From Aquimarina sp. MAR_2010_214 (lineage in GTDB: Bacteria; Bacteroidota; Bacteroidia; Flavobacteriales; Flavobacteriaceae): a stretch of DNA of 64,000 nt. Position numbers and translations under genes: made by a program. The DNA lies in assembly GCF_002846555.1 (NCBI RefSeq), contig NZ_PJMS01000001.1, positions 3,348,001 to 3,412,000 on the forward strand, written 5' to 3'. Positions 57,211-64,000 of the stretch are shown here, piece after piece. Below the pieces are notes generated by a model, which made no database searches, was not told the origin of the DNA, and saw nothing but the letters and a program-made list of their open reading frames with translations. Within the stretch, counting starts at the first letter, position 1. Every line of letters starts with the position of its first letter.

Positions 57211-58791
57211 CTAATATTTTTCAAATTCACTAGAAAACTGCGTTTCTAATGATAATTGCTCTTTTGCTGATACTTGATTTGCCGTGGTAATTATAGTTTT
57301 CTCTTTAATTATTTTGATTCCTTTTTCTATATCATCTGCAAATACTCTGTCTTTATCAGCAAAAGATACAGCTTCTCGTACTTTTTTATGAATTTCATCT
57401 AGAATGATTCCTGATTTTAAAGGTTTTCTAAATTCAAATGCCTGAGCTGCAGTTAATAATTCTATAGCTAGTATTTTTTCCAGATTTTCAATTACTCTCA
57501 GTGCTTTTCTACCACCGATTGATCCCATACTTACATGATCTTCCTGCCCCAGAGAAGTAGGAATACTATCGGCACTTGACGGAAAACATAATCCTTTGTT
57601 TTCACTTGCCAATGCAGCAGTGGTATATTGTAGTATCATATAACCAGAATTGATACCTGTATCTTCCATCAATAATTTAGGAACACCAGGAGAATTACCT
57701 TCTAATGAAAGGTAAATTCTTCTATCAGAGATATTACCGAGTTCTGAAGCTGCTAAACATGCATAATCAATAGCCATTGCTAAGGGTTGCCCATGAAAAC
57801 TACCTCCGCTAATGGTTAGCTCTTCATTTATAATTATAGGATTATCGGTTACCGAGTTTAACTCTACTTCAAGAAGTTCTTTTAAATGTAACCAAGCATT
57901 TCTTGATGCACCATGTACTTGTGGCATACAACGTAAAGAATAGGGGTCCTGAACACGGTCGCAATCGATATGATCTTCCATGATTTCAGAACCTTTTAAT
58001 AAAGATTTTATTCTGGAAGCGACATGTATATTTCCTTTATAAGGTCGTAATTGGTGTAGTTCTTTAAAAAATGGTTTTATAGAGCCTTGCAATCCTTCGA
58101 TCATCATTGCTCCAATAATATCAGCTTGCGTAAGGCAGCTATGTAGTTTTGCTACTACCTGTACCGCATGGGCTGCAATAAATTGAGTTCCGTTGATTAA
58201 AGCTAATCCTTCTTTTGGTCCTAAATCAAGAGGTTTTAATCCTGTGATGTCGAATAACTCTTGTGTCGTAATTACTTTATTTTGATATTCTACTTTCCCT
58301 AACCCCAGTAAAGGTAAAAATAGGTGAGAGAGCGGAGCTAAGTCTCCAGATGCTCCAACAGATCCCTGACAGGGAACAATCGGGATAGCATCGTTATTAA
58401 TATGCCATAGAATTCTATCTAATGTTTTTTCTGCAATACCAGAATACCCTTTAGCCAGAGATTGTATTTTAAGAATAAGCATAAGCTTAGCAATCTCGGT
58501 ATCTATGGGGTCTCCCACACCTACACTATGACTTTGCAAGATGTTACTTTGAAGAATATTAGTTTCTTCTTTAGATATTTTTGTAGTACAAAGTGGTCCA
58601 AAACCCGTATTAATACCATATACAGGGTCTCCTTTATCTACAATGTTTTCTACTACTTGCTGGCTTTTTTTTACTTTATTGCGAGAGGTTTCAGAGATAA
58701 TTCCGATGGTTTCCCCACGAGCAATTTGTATTGCCATACCTGCGGTTAGGTAATCTTCTCCAAATGAAAATTGGTGTGTTGTCGTTGACAT
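57211..58791 (-). CDS. hutH: Histidine ammonia-lyase
   Basis: HutH removes ammonia from histidine to give urocanate, the first step. The 526-residue protein contains the ASG tripeptide at residues 147-149 (within CQGSVGASGDLAPLSH), which cyclises to the MIO electrophile, and PVYGINTGFGPLCTTKISKE near the start with the catalytic Tyr. The length is typical. It is the first gene of the hutHIUDGF operon; its start lies 80 bp from that of a divergent LysR regulator, so the shared intergenic region is the natural control point. Confidence 0.96.
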   Translation of the reverse strand: MSTTTHQFSFGEDYLTAGMAIQIARGETIGIISETSRNKVKKSQQVVENIVDKGDPVYGINTGFGPLCTTKISKEETNILQSNILQSHSVGVGDPIDTEIAKLMLILKIQSLAKGYSGIAEKTLDRILWHINNDAIPIVPCQGSVGASGDLAPLSHLFLPLLGLGKVEYQNKVITTQELFDITGLKPLDLGPKEGLALINGTQFIAAHAVQVVAKLHSCLTQADIIGAMMIEGLQGSIKPFFKELHQLRPYKGNIHVASRIKSLLKGSEIMEDHIDCDRVQDPYSLRCMPQVHGASRNAWLHLKELLEVELNSVTDNPIIINEELTISGGSFHGQPLAMAIDYACLAASELGNISDRRIYLSLEGNSPGVPKLLMEDTGINSGYMILQYTTAALASENKGLCFPSSADSIPTSLGQEDHVSMGSIGGRKALRVIENLEKILAIELLTAAQAFEFRKPLKSGIILDEIHKKVREAVSFADKDRVFADDIEKGIKIIKEKTIITTANQVSAKEQLSLETQFSSEFEKY

Positions 58792-58836
58792 ATACGTATT
58801 TCTATTTTTTTACTAAAATAATACCTATTTTTGATA

Positions 58837-58851
58837 ATTAGAAATACTAAT
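58837..58851. promoter_or_regulatory. LysR-type operator candidate between hutH and the regulator
   Basis: ATTAGAAATACTAAT is a perfect dyad (ATTAG, 5-bp centre, CTAAT) containing the T-N11-A pattern typical of LysR-type binding sites. It lies 20 bp before the regulator start and 45 bp before hutH, in the only gap between the divergent genes. Confidence 0.6.
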
Positions 58852-58871
58852 TTGATCATTAATTAATAACC

Positions 58872-59750
58872 ATGAGTTATCAAATAGAACTTCGACATTT
58901 TACTTATTTTATGGCAGTAGCCGAAGAGTTACATTTCAGAAAAGCTGCGGATCGATTGTTTATTTCTCAACCAGGATTAAGCAGACAGATCAAACAGATG
59001 GAAGAAATAATTGGTGTTGCTCTTTTTGTACGTAGCAAAAGAAAAGTGACACTAACTGCTGCTGGAGTGTATCTAAAAAAAGAGTTGGATTATATTTTTA
59101 ATCATATAGATTTTACGATACGACAAACTCGTTTGATTGATAAAGGAAGTGATGGAGAAATTAGAATAGGTTTTTTGGGTTCGGCAATACAGACTATTAT
59201 TCCAGCATTGTTGGTTAAGGCAAATGAAGAATATCCTAACATACAATTTAGTTTAGAAGAGATGTCTAATTATCTTCAGGTAGAAGGGATTGTCAAGGAT
59301 CAATTGGATCTTGGTTTTGTAAGACTAGCCAGAGTACCAGATGGAATAGAAATAAAAACGGTACATACCGATACATTTTCTTTGGTCTTACCGATGAACC
59401 ATCATTTAAATGAGAAGACGTTTAAGAGTGTAAAACAGGTTGCTGATGAACATTTTATTTTGTTTTCATCTGATTATAGTTCGGTATATTACGATAAGAT
59501 AATGAGTATTTGTGAGGACAAAGGATTTTCTCCTATCGTTTCTCATAAATCGGTGCATGCTCAAACTATTTTTAAACTGGTAGAGAGTGGGTTAGGAGTT
59601 GCGATTGTTCCTACATCATTGCAACAAGGTTTTGATCTGGGTGTTAAGTTTTTAGAGATTCCGAAAATATCTCAAAAAGCAATACTTTCTGTTATTTGGA
59701 AAAAAGACAATCGAAACCCAGCGCTACAACAAATTTTGAAATTCTTGTAG
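58872..59750 (+). CDS. LysR family transcriptional regulator of the hut operon
   Basis: The 292-residue regulator has the N-terminal winged helix LRHFTYFMAVAEELHFRKAADRLFISQPGL (in two parts: helix one and the recognition helix SQPGLSRQIKQMEEIIG) and a C-terminal periplasmic-binding-protein-like effector domain starting GEIRIGFLGSAIQTIIPALL. LysR proteins respond to a pathway intermediate; urocanate or histidine is the natural candidate here, by position only. It is divergent from hutH with a dyad between them. Most known hut repressors are of the GntR type, so LysR control is a lineage-specific solution. Confidence 0.9.
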   Translation: MSYQIELRHFTYFMAVAEELHFRKAADRLFISQPGLSRQIKQMEEIIGVALFVRSKRKVTLTAAGVYLKKELDYIFNHIDFTIRQTRLIDKGSDGEIRIGFLGSAIQTIIPALLVKANEEYPNIQFSLEEMSNYLQVEGIVKDQLDLGFVRLARVPDGIEIKTVHTDTFSLVLPMNHHLNEKTFKSVKQVADEHFILFSSDYSSVYYDKIMSICEDKGFSPIVSHKSVHAQTIFKLVESGLGVAIVPTSLQQGFDLGVKFLEIPKISQKAILSVIWKKDNRNPALQQILKFL

Positions 59751-59818
59751 AAAAGATAACTATCAATCATCAGAATATCATGCTTGAAAAAAATAATTGA
59801 TTTGACTTGGTATTAGAT

Positions 59819-60541
59819 TTAGATAATAGTTTGTGCAAGATACGTATAGGTGATACCTATCAACATGGCTAATCCAAAACTTAATAAAGTACCGATTAGG
59901 ATATATTCTGTGAGTTTTCTATCTCCTGCTTTAGAAAGATCTCCATATCTAAATACAGATTTGGCTGCTAATAGAAAACCAATGCCTTCCCACCGCCCTG
60001 TAACGATAAATATAAATATAAAAAGACGTTCTAGCATACCTATATACGTTCCGGCTTTGTGTAAAGAATTTTCAGGAGTACTATATTCACTTACATTCCA
60101 TTGAGAGATGAATAGTTTCATGATTATAGAAGATACAAGTGTGGTAAGTATTAAAAATACTAAAAATAGTAGTGTTTTTGAATTATATACGATGCCAAAA
60201 TCAATATTGTATCGATGATAGTAATACACAACGAGTGCTATTATACATAAATGAAGGATTTGGTCTAAAACAAATAGAAATCTATAGTTTATTTTTGATT
60301 TTAGATAGACTTTAAGAAGATCTATTCCAAAATGAGAGATTGAAATGATAAGTATACCTAACCAATATTTCATTTTAAATTGAAGTATGACAAATAAGAG
60401 TATTGCATGAATTATAATATGCAGGTATAGATATACTGATTTATATTTTTTGATTTCTTTATCCTGTACCCATGAATTAGGTTGAAATAAAAAATCCCCA
60501 AGAAGGTGAGAGAATACTAATTTTATGGCTAATGCGATCAT
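59819..60541 (-). CDS. DUF3307 membrane protein
   Basis: A 240-residue protein with about seven hydrophobic segments. The start, LAIKLVFSHLLGDFLFQPNS WVQDKEIKK, is the hallmark of DUF3307, and LGILIISISHFGIDLLKVYL carries conserved His and Asp residues inside the membrane. Function is unknown. DUF3307 genes typically sit beside a SatD-family gene, and here the two overlap by 4 bp, so they form a two-gene unit. The end converges with the LysR gene. Confidence 0.85.
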   Translation of the reverse strand: MIALAIKLVFSHLLGDFLFQPNSWVQDKEIKKYKSVYLYLHIIIHAILLFVILQFKMKYWLGILIISISHFGIDLLKVYLKSKINYRFLFVLDQILHLCIIALVVYYYHRYNIDFGIVYNSKTLLFLVFLILTTLVSSIIMKLFISQWNVSEYSTPENSLHKAGTYIGMLERLFIFIFIVTGRWEGIGFLLAAKSVFRYGDLSKAGDRKLTEYILIGTLLSFGLAMLIGITYTYLAQTII

Positions 60542-61137
60542 TTGGTTTTTATATAATTGATATAATAAGATATTAATTGACTCATTTCTTCATACCCTGA
60601 CCTTTTTAGTCCTTCGCTTACAGTACTTTGGGTTTTCCCTAGTAACTCGGCTAATTGTTTTTGTGTTTTTTTAGGGTTTTCGAGTGCAGTCTTTACAATA
60701 GATGAATACGCAGGTTTCCAGTCATTCATAGTTAGTAACGCTAGTCGAAGCATTAGATTTATGGTGCTGTCGAACTCTTCCCAGGGAGATTTTATAGCTA
60801 TATTTTGTTTTTTTAGATTTTCAAAACATTCCCCTGAGCGCTCAAAAGCATCACCATTTGATTCCGTAATTTTTTTAGAAGTATACGTTTTTTCGCCAAT
60901 TCCTATAGCTATTCGTACATCTAGAGGCTTACATTGTTTAATTGTCGCTTTTATCAGAAAAACAACTTCTAATGCTTGCTCTATGGGAATTTCAATTTGA
61001 AAACTGTCTCCTCTATAAATTTCCCACTGATTAGGTTCAGAACCATATTTTTCGAATACTTTTTTCAATAAAGGTATCCATTGCTGGGGAGCACGTTCTC
61101 TAGAATTAATAATATCACCTGTTAAAATACTGATCAT
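60538..61137 (-). CDS. SatD family protein
   Basis: The 199-residue protein begins MISILTGDIINSRERAPQQW IPLLKK and has WEIYRGDSFQIEIPIEQALE, the block conserved in SatD proteins, and then RIAIGIGEKTYTSKKITESN GDAF. The last 55 residues form a helix-turn-helix (NPKKTQKQLAELLGKTQSTV SEGLKRSG). The Streptococcus SatD is linked to acid stress; the biochemical role is unknown. The DNA-binding tail together with a 28-bp tandem repeat just upstream suggests autoregulation. It overlaps the DUF3307 gene by 4 bp. Confidence 0.85.
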   Translation of the reverse strand: MISILTGDIINSRERAPQQWIPLLKKVFEKYGSEPNQWEIYRGDSFQIEIPIEQALEVVFLIKATIKQCKPLDVRIAIGIGEKTYTSKKITESNGDAFERSGECFENLKKQNIAIKSPWEEFDSTINLMLRLALLTMNDWKPAYSSIVKTALENPKKTQKQLAELLGKTQSTVSEGLKRSGYEEMSQLISYYINYIKTK

Positions 61138-61164
61138 GTATTATAATTATCTGTTAGTGTAATT

Positions 61165-61226
61165 ATCGGCTAAAAACCCAATAATTACAAATATCGACTA
61201 AAAACCCGATAATTGCAAATATCGAT
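61165..61226. promoter_or_regulatory. 28-bp tandem repeat upstream of satD, operator candidate
   Basis: Units at 61165-61192 and 61193-61220 begin ATCGGCTAAAAACCCAATAA and ATCGACTAAAAACCCGATAA, differ at a few positions, and are followed by a partial third (ATCGAT at 61221). Each contains TATCG facing CGATA/CAATA about 10 bp apart. The repeat lies 28 bp upstream of the satD start. Two sites phased at 28 bp suit binding by the SatD helix-turn-helix. Confidence 0.55.
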
Positions 61227-61326
61227 CATATTTATCATTAAATGAAACTTCCATATATTTTAAAATAAAGATCTTTTTATACAAAGAAACGCAAGTATGT
61301 GTATAGAGATTGCCTTTACAGGTACA

Positions 61327-61360
61327 TAAAAAAGTCAAACCCTTCAAGGTTTGACTTTTG
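61327..61360 (-). terminator. Terminator of the SnoaL-like gene
   Basis: AAGTCAAACC and GGTTTGACTT flank a short loop (61332-61356), with A on the left side giving a T run on the minus strand and TTTT on the right. It lies about 35 bp after the stop of the gene at 61392. Confidence 0.8.
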
Positions 61361-61391
61361 AGTATATTTTAAACTACTTCAGTATGTAGTC

Positions 61392-61757
61392 TTAGTTTGG
61401 CATAGAATAGAAAAACTGCTCTTCTGTAATTTTACCATTATTTACTTGATACACACAAACTTCTTCTATTTGCATACGTCCTTGCTCTTTAAAGGTGCAA
61501 TCCATTTTCATGGCACAGCTGAAGTGATTTTCTGCAACCACAGGCTCGGATATTTCTCCACCGTGATACTCTTCGACAGAAGCATACCATTCTTCACTTT
61601 TCTTAAGCACAGCATTAATACCCGAAGTCACTTCGTTCGGCATTCCTGGCATTTCTTTACTTACTATGTTTTGATCATACAACTCCTTAAGAGCTTGCAT
61701 ATTCTCTCCTTGACGACAGAGTTCTACTAAACGTGTGGCCACTTCTTGTGTGTTCAT
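61392..61757 (-). CDS. SnoaL/NTF2-like protein
   Basis: The 121-residue protein fits the single-domain NTF2-like fold used by SnoaL-type proteins: helices in TQEVATRLVELCRQGENMQA LKELYDQN, then strands around GGEISEPVVAENHFSCAMKM DCTFKEQGRMQIEEVCVYQV NNGKITEEQFFY. No catalytic residues can be assigned. The gene is monocistronic with a terminator immediately downstream. Its function is unknown; homologues are widespread in Bacteroidota and are usually cytosolic. No signal peptide is seen. Confidence 0.82.
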   Translation of the reverse strand: MNTQEVATRLVELCRQGENMQALKELYDQNIVSKEMPGMPNEVTSGINAVLKKSEEWYASVEEYHGGEISEPVVAENHFSCAMKMDCTFKEQGRMQIEEVCVYQVNNGKITEEQFFYSMPN

Positions 61758-61851
61758 GGTATTAAAATTATTGGTTTATAAATGACTTGCGATATGTGTA
61801 AAGTACAAAAAAACCGGATCATAATTTTAAAAAAATGTTATAATTTTTTGC

Positions 61852-63159
61852 TTAACCAACAGCTTCCTTATATATTTTGAGACAACGCTCACGGGCCATT
61901 TTATGTTCTATAATTGGTTGGGGGTAGGTGAGTTCATTGATATCATTTACCCAAGTATTAATATAGGTCAATTGTTTATCAAATTTATGAATTTGTGTAG
62001 TTGGATTAAATATTCTAAAATATGGAGCTGCATCCACACCAGAACCTGCTGCCCATTGCCAGTTACCAATATTAGCAGACATATCATAGTCTAATAGTTT
62101 TTCTGCAAAATAGGCCTCGCCCCATCGCCAGTCGATTAATAAATGTTTACACAGAAAACTGGCAACGACCATTCGTACACGATTATGCATATATCCTGTT
62201 TGATTGAGCTGTCTCATTCCAGCATCTACCAGTGGATATCCTGTTTGTCCAGTCATCCATTTTTTAAATTCCTGCTCATTATTTCTCCATTCTATTCTAT
62301 CATATTTGGGTTTAAAAGAAGAGTTTTTAGTATGTGGATAATGCCATAAGATTTGCATAAAAAACTCTCTCCAGATTAGTTCTGACCAAAATACCTGATT
62401 TTCTTCTGCGATCGCTTTTTTGACGATCGATCGTATCCCGACAGTCCCAAAGCGTAGATGAGGTCCTATTTTTGAAGTTCCGTTTTCTTTTGAAGGAAAA
62501 TTTCGGGTGGCCTCATAATTTTGAATAAGATTAGGTGAGATATTATAATCTGGAACTTTGATGGATGATGAAACAAACCCCATTTCCTGTAATGTTACAT
62601 TAGGAAGATCAGTATTCTTAACCAAATTATCAAGATATGATTCTGTGGCATGGATTTTTAATTGGATGGAGTCAAATATTTCTTTCCACTTATTTTTATA
62701 AGGCGTGTATACTACATATGGAGTACCATCTTTTTTTACAATTTCATCTTTCTCAAATATAACCTGATCTTTACATGTATGTAATTGAATATTATGTTTT
62801 TGTAAAAGATTTTTGATTAGTGTATCTCTTTCTTTTGCATAAGGTTCATAATCGTGATTGGTGTATACTTGTTGTATGTCGTATTGAGAAATTAGAGTTT
62901 CAAAAACTTTTTTAGGAGTGCTATAATGTAATGATAAAGAACTTCTGTGTTTGTTTTGAAGCTCCAACCTTAATTTTTGCAGTGTTTCAAAAATAAAGGT
63001 TATCCGAGCATCATTTTTTGGCAGATGTTCCAAAATATGCTTATCAAAAATAAAAACAGGTAAGACCGGATATCTACTTTTTAGTGCTTCAAGAAGCCCT
63101 GTGTTATCATCTAACCTTAGGTCTCTTCTAAACCAAAATACAGTGACTTTCTTTCTCAT
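61852..63159 (-). CDS. phr: Deoxyribodipyrimidine photolyase
   Basis: The 435-residue class I photolyase repairs cyclobutane pyrimidine dimers by light-driven electron transfer from FADH. The N-terminal antenna domain starts TVFWFRRDLRLDDNTGLLEA and the FAD-binding domain contains ELIWREFFMQILWHYPHTKN, WMTGQTGYPLVDAGMRQLNQ TGYMHNRVRMVVASFL and YDMSANIGNWQWAAGSGVDA APYFRIFNP, all complete. A DASH cryptochrome is less likely because of length and the absence of that family's insert. It overlaps no gene, starting 3 bp after the SDR gene, with which it is probably cotranscribed. Confidence 0.93.
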   Translation of the reverse strand: MRKKVTVFWFRRDLRLDDNTGLLEALKSRYPVLPVFIFDKHILEHLPKNDARITFIFETLQKLRLELQNKHRSSLSLHYSTPKKVFETLISQYDIQQVYTNHDYEPYAKERDTLIKNLLQKHNIQLHTCKDQVIFEKDEIVKKDGTPYVVYTPYKNKWKEIFDSIQLKIHATESYLDNLVKNTDLPNVTLQEMGFVSSSIKVPDYNISPNLIQNYEATRNFPSKENGTSKIGPHLRFGTVGIRSIVKKAIAEENQVFWSELIWREFFMQILWHYPHTKNSSFKPKYDRIEWRNNEQEFKKWMTGQTGYPLVDAGMRQLNQTGYMHNRVRMVVASFLCKHLLIDWRWGEAYFAEKLLDYDMSANIGNWQWAAGSGVDAAPYFRIFNPTTQIHKFDKQLTYINTWVNDINELTYPQPIIEHKMARERCLKIYKEAVG

Positions 63160-63162
63160 AAA

Positions 63163-63861
63163 TTAATTTACATTTAGAGTAGACATACCACCATCTACCC
63201 CAATAACCTGACCTGTAATCCAACTACTATCATCACTTAACAAAAAGCGGGCAATATTTGCTACATCTTCTGCTTGTCCTACGCGTTTCATTGGATGACG
63301 ATTATCCATGAGTTCTTTCTTTTTTTCGTTATTTAATAATCCTTTTGCAAGGGGAGTATTTGTTAAAGATGGGGCGATAACATTAACTCTAAAATTTGGA
63401 GCATATTCTGCGGCTAAGGCTTTTGCAAAACCTTCTATAGCGCCTTTTGCCGCTACAATACTGGTATGAAAAGGCATTCCGACCTTTACAGCTACAGTAC
63501 TAAAAAACACTAAACTTGCTTGTTCCGAATTTTTCAATTTAGGAAGTAAGGTGTGTATAATTTTGACCAAAAACATAAAATTGATCTGCATATCTTCTTC
63601 AAATACTTTTGGAGTTAACATTTTGAAGGATTTGAGATTGATACTTCCCGGGCAATACACAAAACCATCAATTCTTTCAGGAAGCACAGAGGTGTCGATT
63701 TCATCCTTTGACGCATCATAAGGAATATGAGTAACTTCTAAATTACCTAGGTTTTCAGAAGTTCTTGAGGCAATAAAAACGTTATGCTCATTATATAGTT
63801 TTAAAGCGATTTCAAAACCAATTCCATGACTTCCTCCTATGAGTAGGATGTTTTTTCTCAT
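63163..63861 (-). CDS. SDR family protein lacking the catalytic tyrosine
   Basis: The 232-residue Rossmann protein has the NAD(P) motif NILLIGGSHGIGFEIALKLY and the typical C-terminal SSWITGQVIGVDGGMSTL. The active-site YxxxK reads IVAAK in HTSIVAAKGAIEGFAKALAA, so Ile replaces the catalytic Tyr while the Lys is kept. The Ser is present in SLVFFSTVAVK. Without the Tyr it may not be a normal oxidoreductase. It starts the pair with the photolyase (gap 3 bp), and its upstream neighbour is the truncated gene at the edge. Similar Tyr-less members adjacent to photolyase genes are, to my memory, recurrent in flavobacteria. Confidence 0.85.
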   Translation of the reverse strand: MRKNILLIGGSHGIGFEIALKLYNEHNVFIASRTSENLGNLEVTHIPYDASKDEIDTSVLPERIDGFVYCPGSINLKSFKMLTPKVFEEDMQINFMFLVKIIHTLLPKLKNSEQASLVFFSTVAVKVGMPFHTSIVAAKGAIEGFAKALAAEYAPNFRVNVIAPSLTNTPLAKGLLNNEKKKELMDNRHPMKRVGQAEDVANIARFLLSDDSSWITGQVIGVDGGMSTLNVN

Positions 63862-63871
63862 TATTTAAGTT

Positions 63872-64000
63872 TTAAACAAATATAATTTCATTATTTGCTT
63901 TGGTTTCAGATGTTCCGAATAATTCGATTAACTTTTTTTTGCGATATTCAAACACTTCTTTTAATCTTGGTTTTACAATAATAGGGTGAATCAATTGACC
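63872..64000 (-). CDS. 3' end of an unidentified gene, cut by window edge
   Basis: The frame is open from the edge (64000) to the TAA at 63872-63874 and gives 42 residues, beginning GQLIHPIIVKPRLKEVFEYR and ending IELFGTSETKANNEIIFV. The composition is coding-like and basic in the middle. It lies 10 bp upstream of the SDR start, so it is part of the same transcription unit. I cannot assign a family from this tail. Confidence 0.55.
   Translation of the reverse strand, partial: GQLIHPIIVKPRLKEVFEYRKKKLIELFGTSETKANNEIIFV

Noticed and set aside
1..64000. tRNA or rRNA genes
   Set aside because: I read the gaps for cloverleaf or rRNA signatures and found none that I could support by eye.

Overview
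The window is AT-rich DNA from a flavobacterium-like member of the Bacteroidota, probably marine. The evidence is a protein with a T9SS type A C-terminal sorting domain, a DUF4290 protein, a RecQ/Fmt/HU/YqgE housekeeping block, weak ribosome binding sites, and a complete hut pathway of the HutF/HutG type. An Aquimarina-like genus would fit, but I cannot fix the genus from this sequence.

Layout: (1) 0-5 kb, housekeeping genes: 3' end of a class IV aminotransferase, YqgE, HU, Fmt, RecQ and a P-loop ATPase. (2) 5.5-9.8 kb, a molybdenum hydroxylase operon: 2Fe-2S subunit, Tat-exported molybdopterin subunit, XdhC-type maturation factor and MocA-type nucleotidyltransferase. (3) 9.9-15.9 kb, DUF493, DUF4290, MurA (with Asp in place of the usual active-site Cys), a membrane PAS histidine kinase, a cold-shock protein and a conserved hypothetical. 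(4) 15.9-20.6 kb, a tiny ORF with repeated GTTATTAACA motifs and its own terminator, then a solitary 1249-residue adenylation-carrier-oxoamine synthase megaenzyme that is visibly GC-richer than its surroundings. (5) 20.9-50.4 kb, a cassette array. (6) 50.9-59.8 kb, the hut operon hutHIUDGF on the minus strand with a divergent LysR regulator. (7) 59.8-64 kb, DUF3307/SatD pair, SnoaL-like protein, photolyase, SDR and one truncated gene.

The most notable part is region 5. About 25 mostly unrelated accessory genes, nearly all on the minus strand, are separated by about 20 imperfectly palindromic spacers of roughly 70-200 bp. Each complete spacer begins NNNNAACG and ends GTTNNNN, with a mismatched block and then a second short arm (TATA/TATG). 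This is the layout of integron attC sites, although the core does not fit the classical RYYYAAC. The variable bases next to AAC and GTT match across each gene rather than only across each spacer; for example 46082-46091 matches 48751-48760, and 35268-35277 matches 36177-36186. That is what insertion of circular gene cassettes by crossover next to GTT would leave. No integron integrase or other tyrosine recombinase is present in the window, so the array resembles a cluster of attC-like sites without an integrase. Its cargo includes methyltransferases, a beta-lactamase-fold hydrolase with TPRs, an MBL-fold hydrolase, a CPBP protease, DUF695, Imm26-like and leucine-rich-repeat proteins, a giant secreted esterase and a haem-protein/LytTR cassette. 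A 1053-bp IS1595-family element has inserted into the last cassette and split a lipoprotein gene, with a perfect 8-bp target duplication.

All assignments come from reading the sequence and knowledge of the families. No database search was run.
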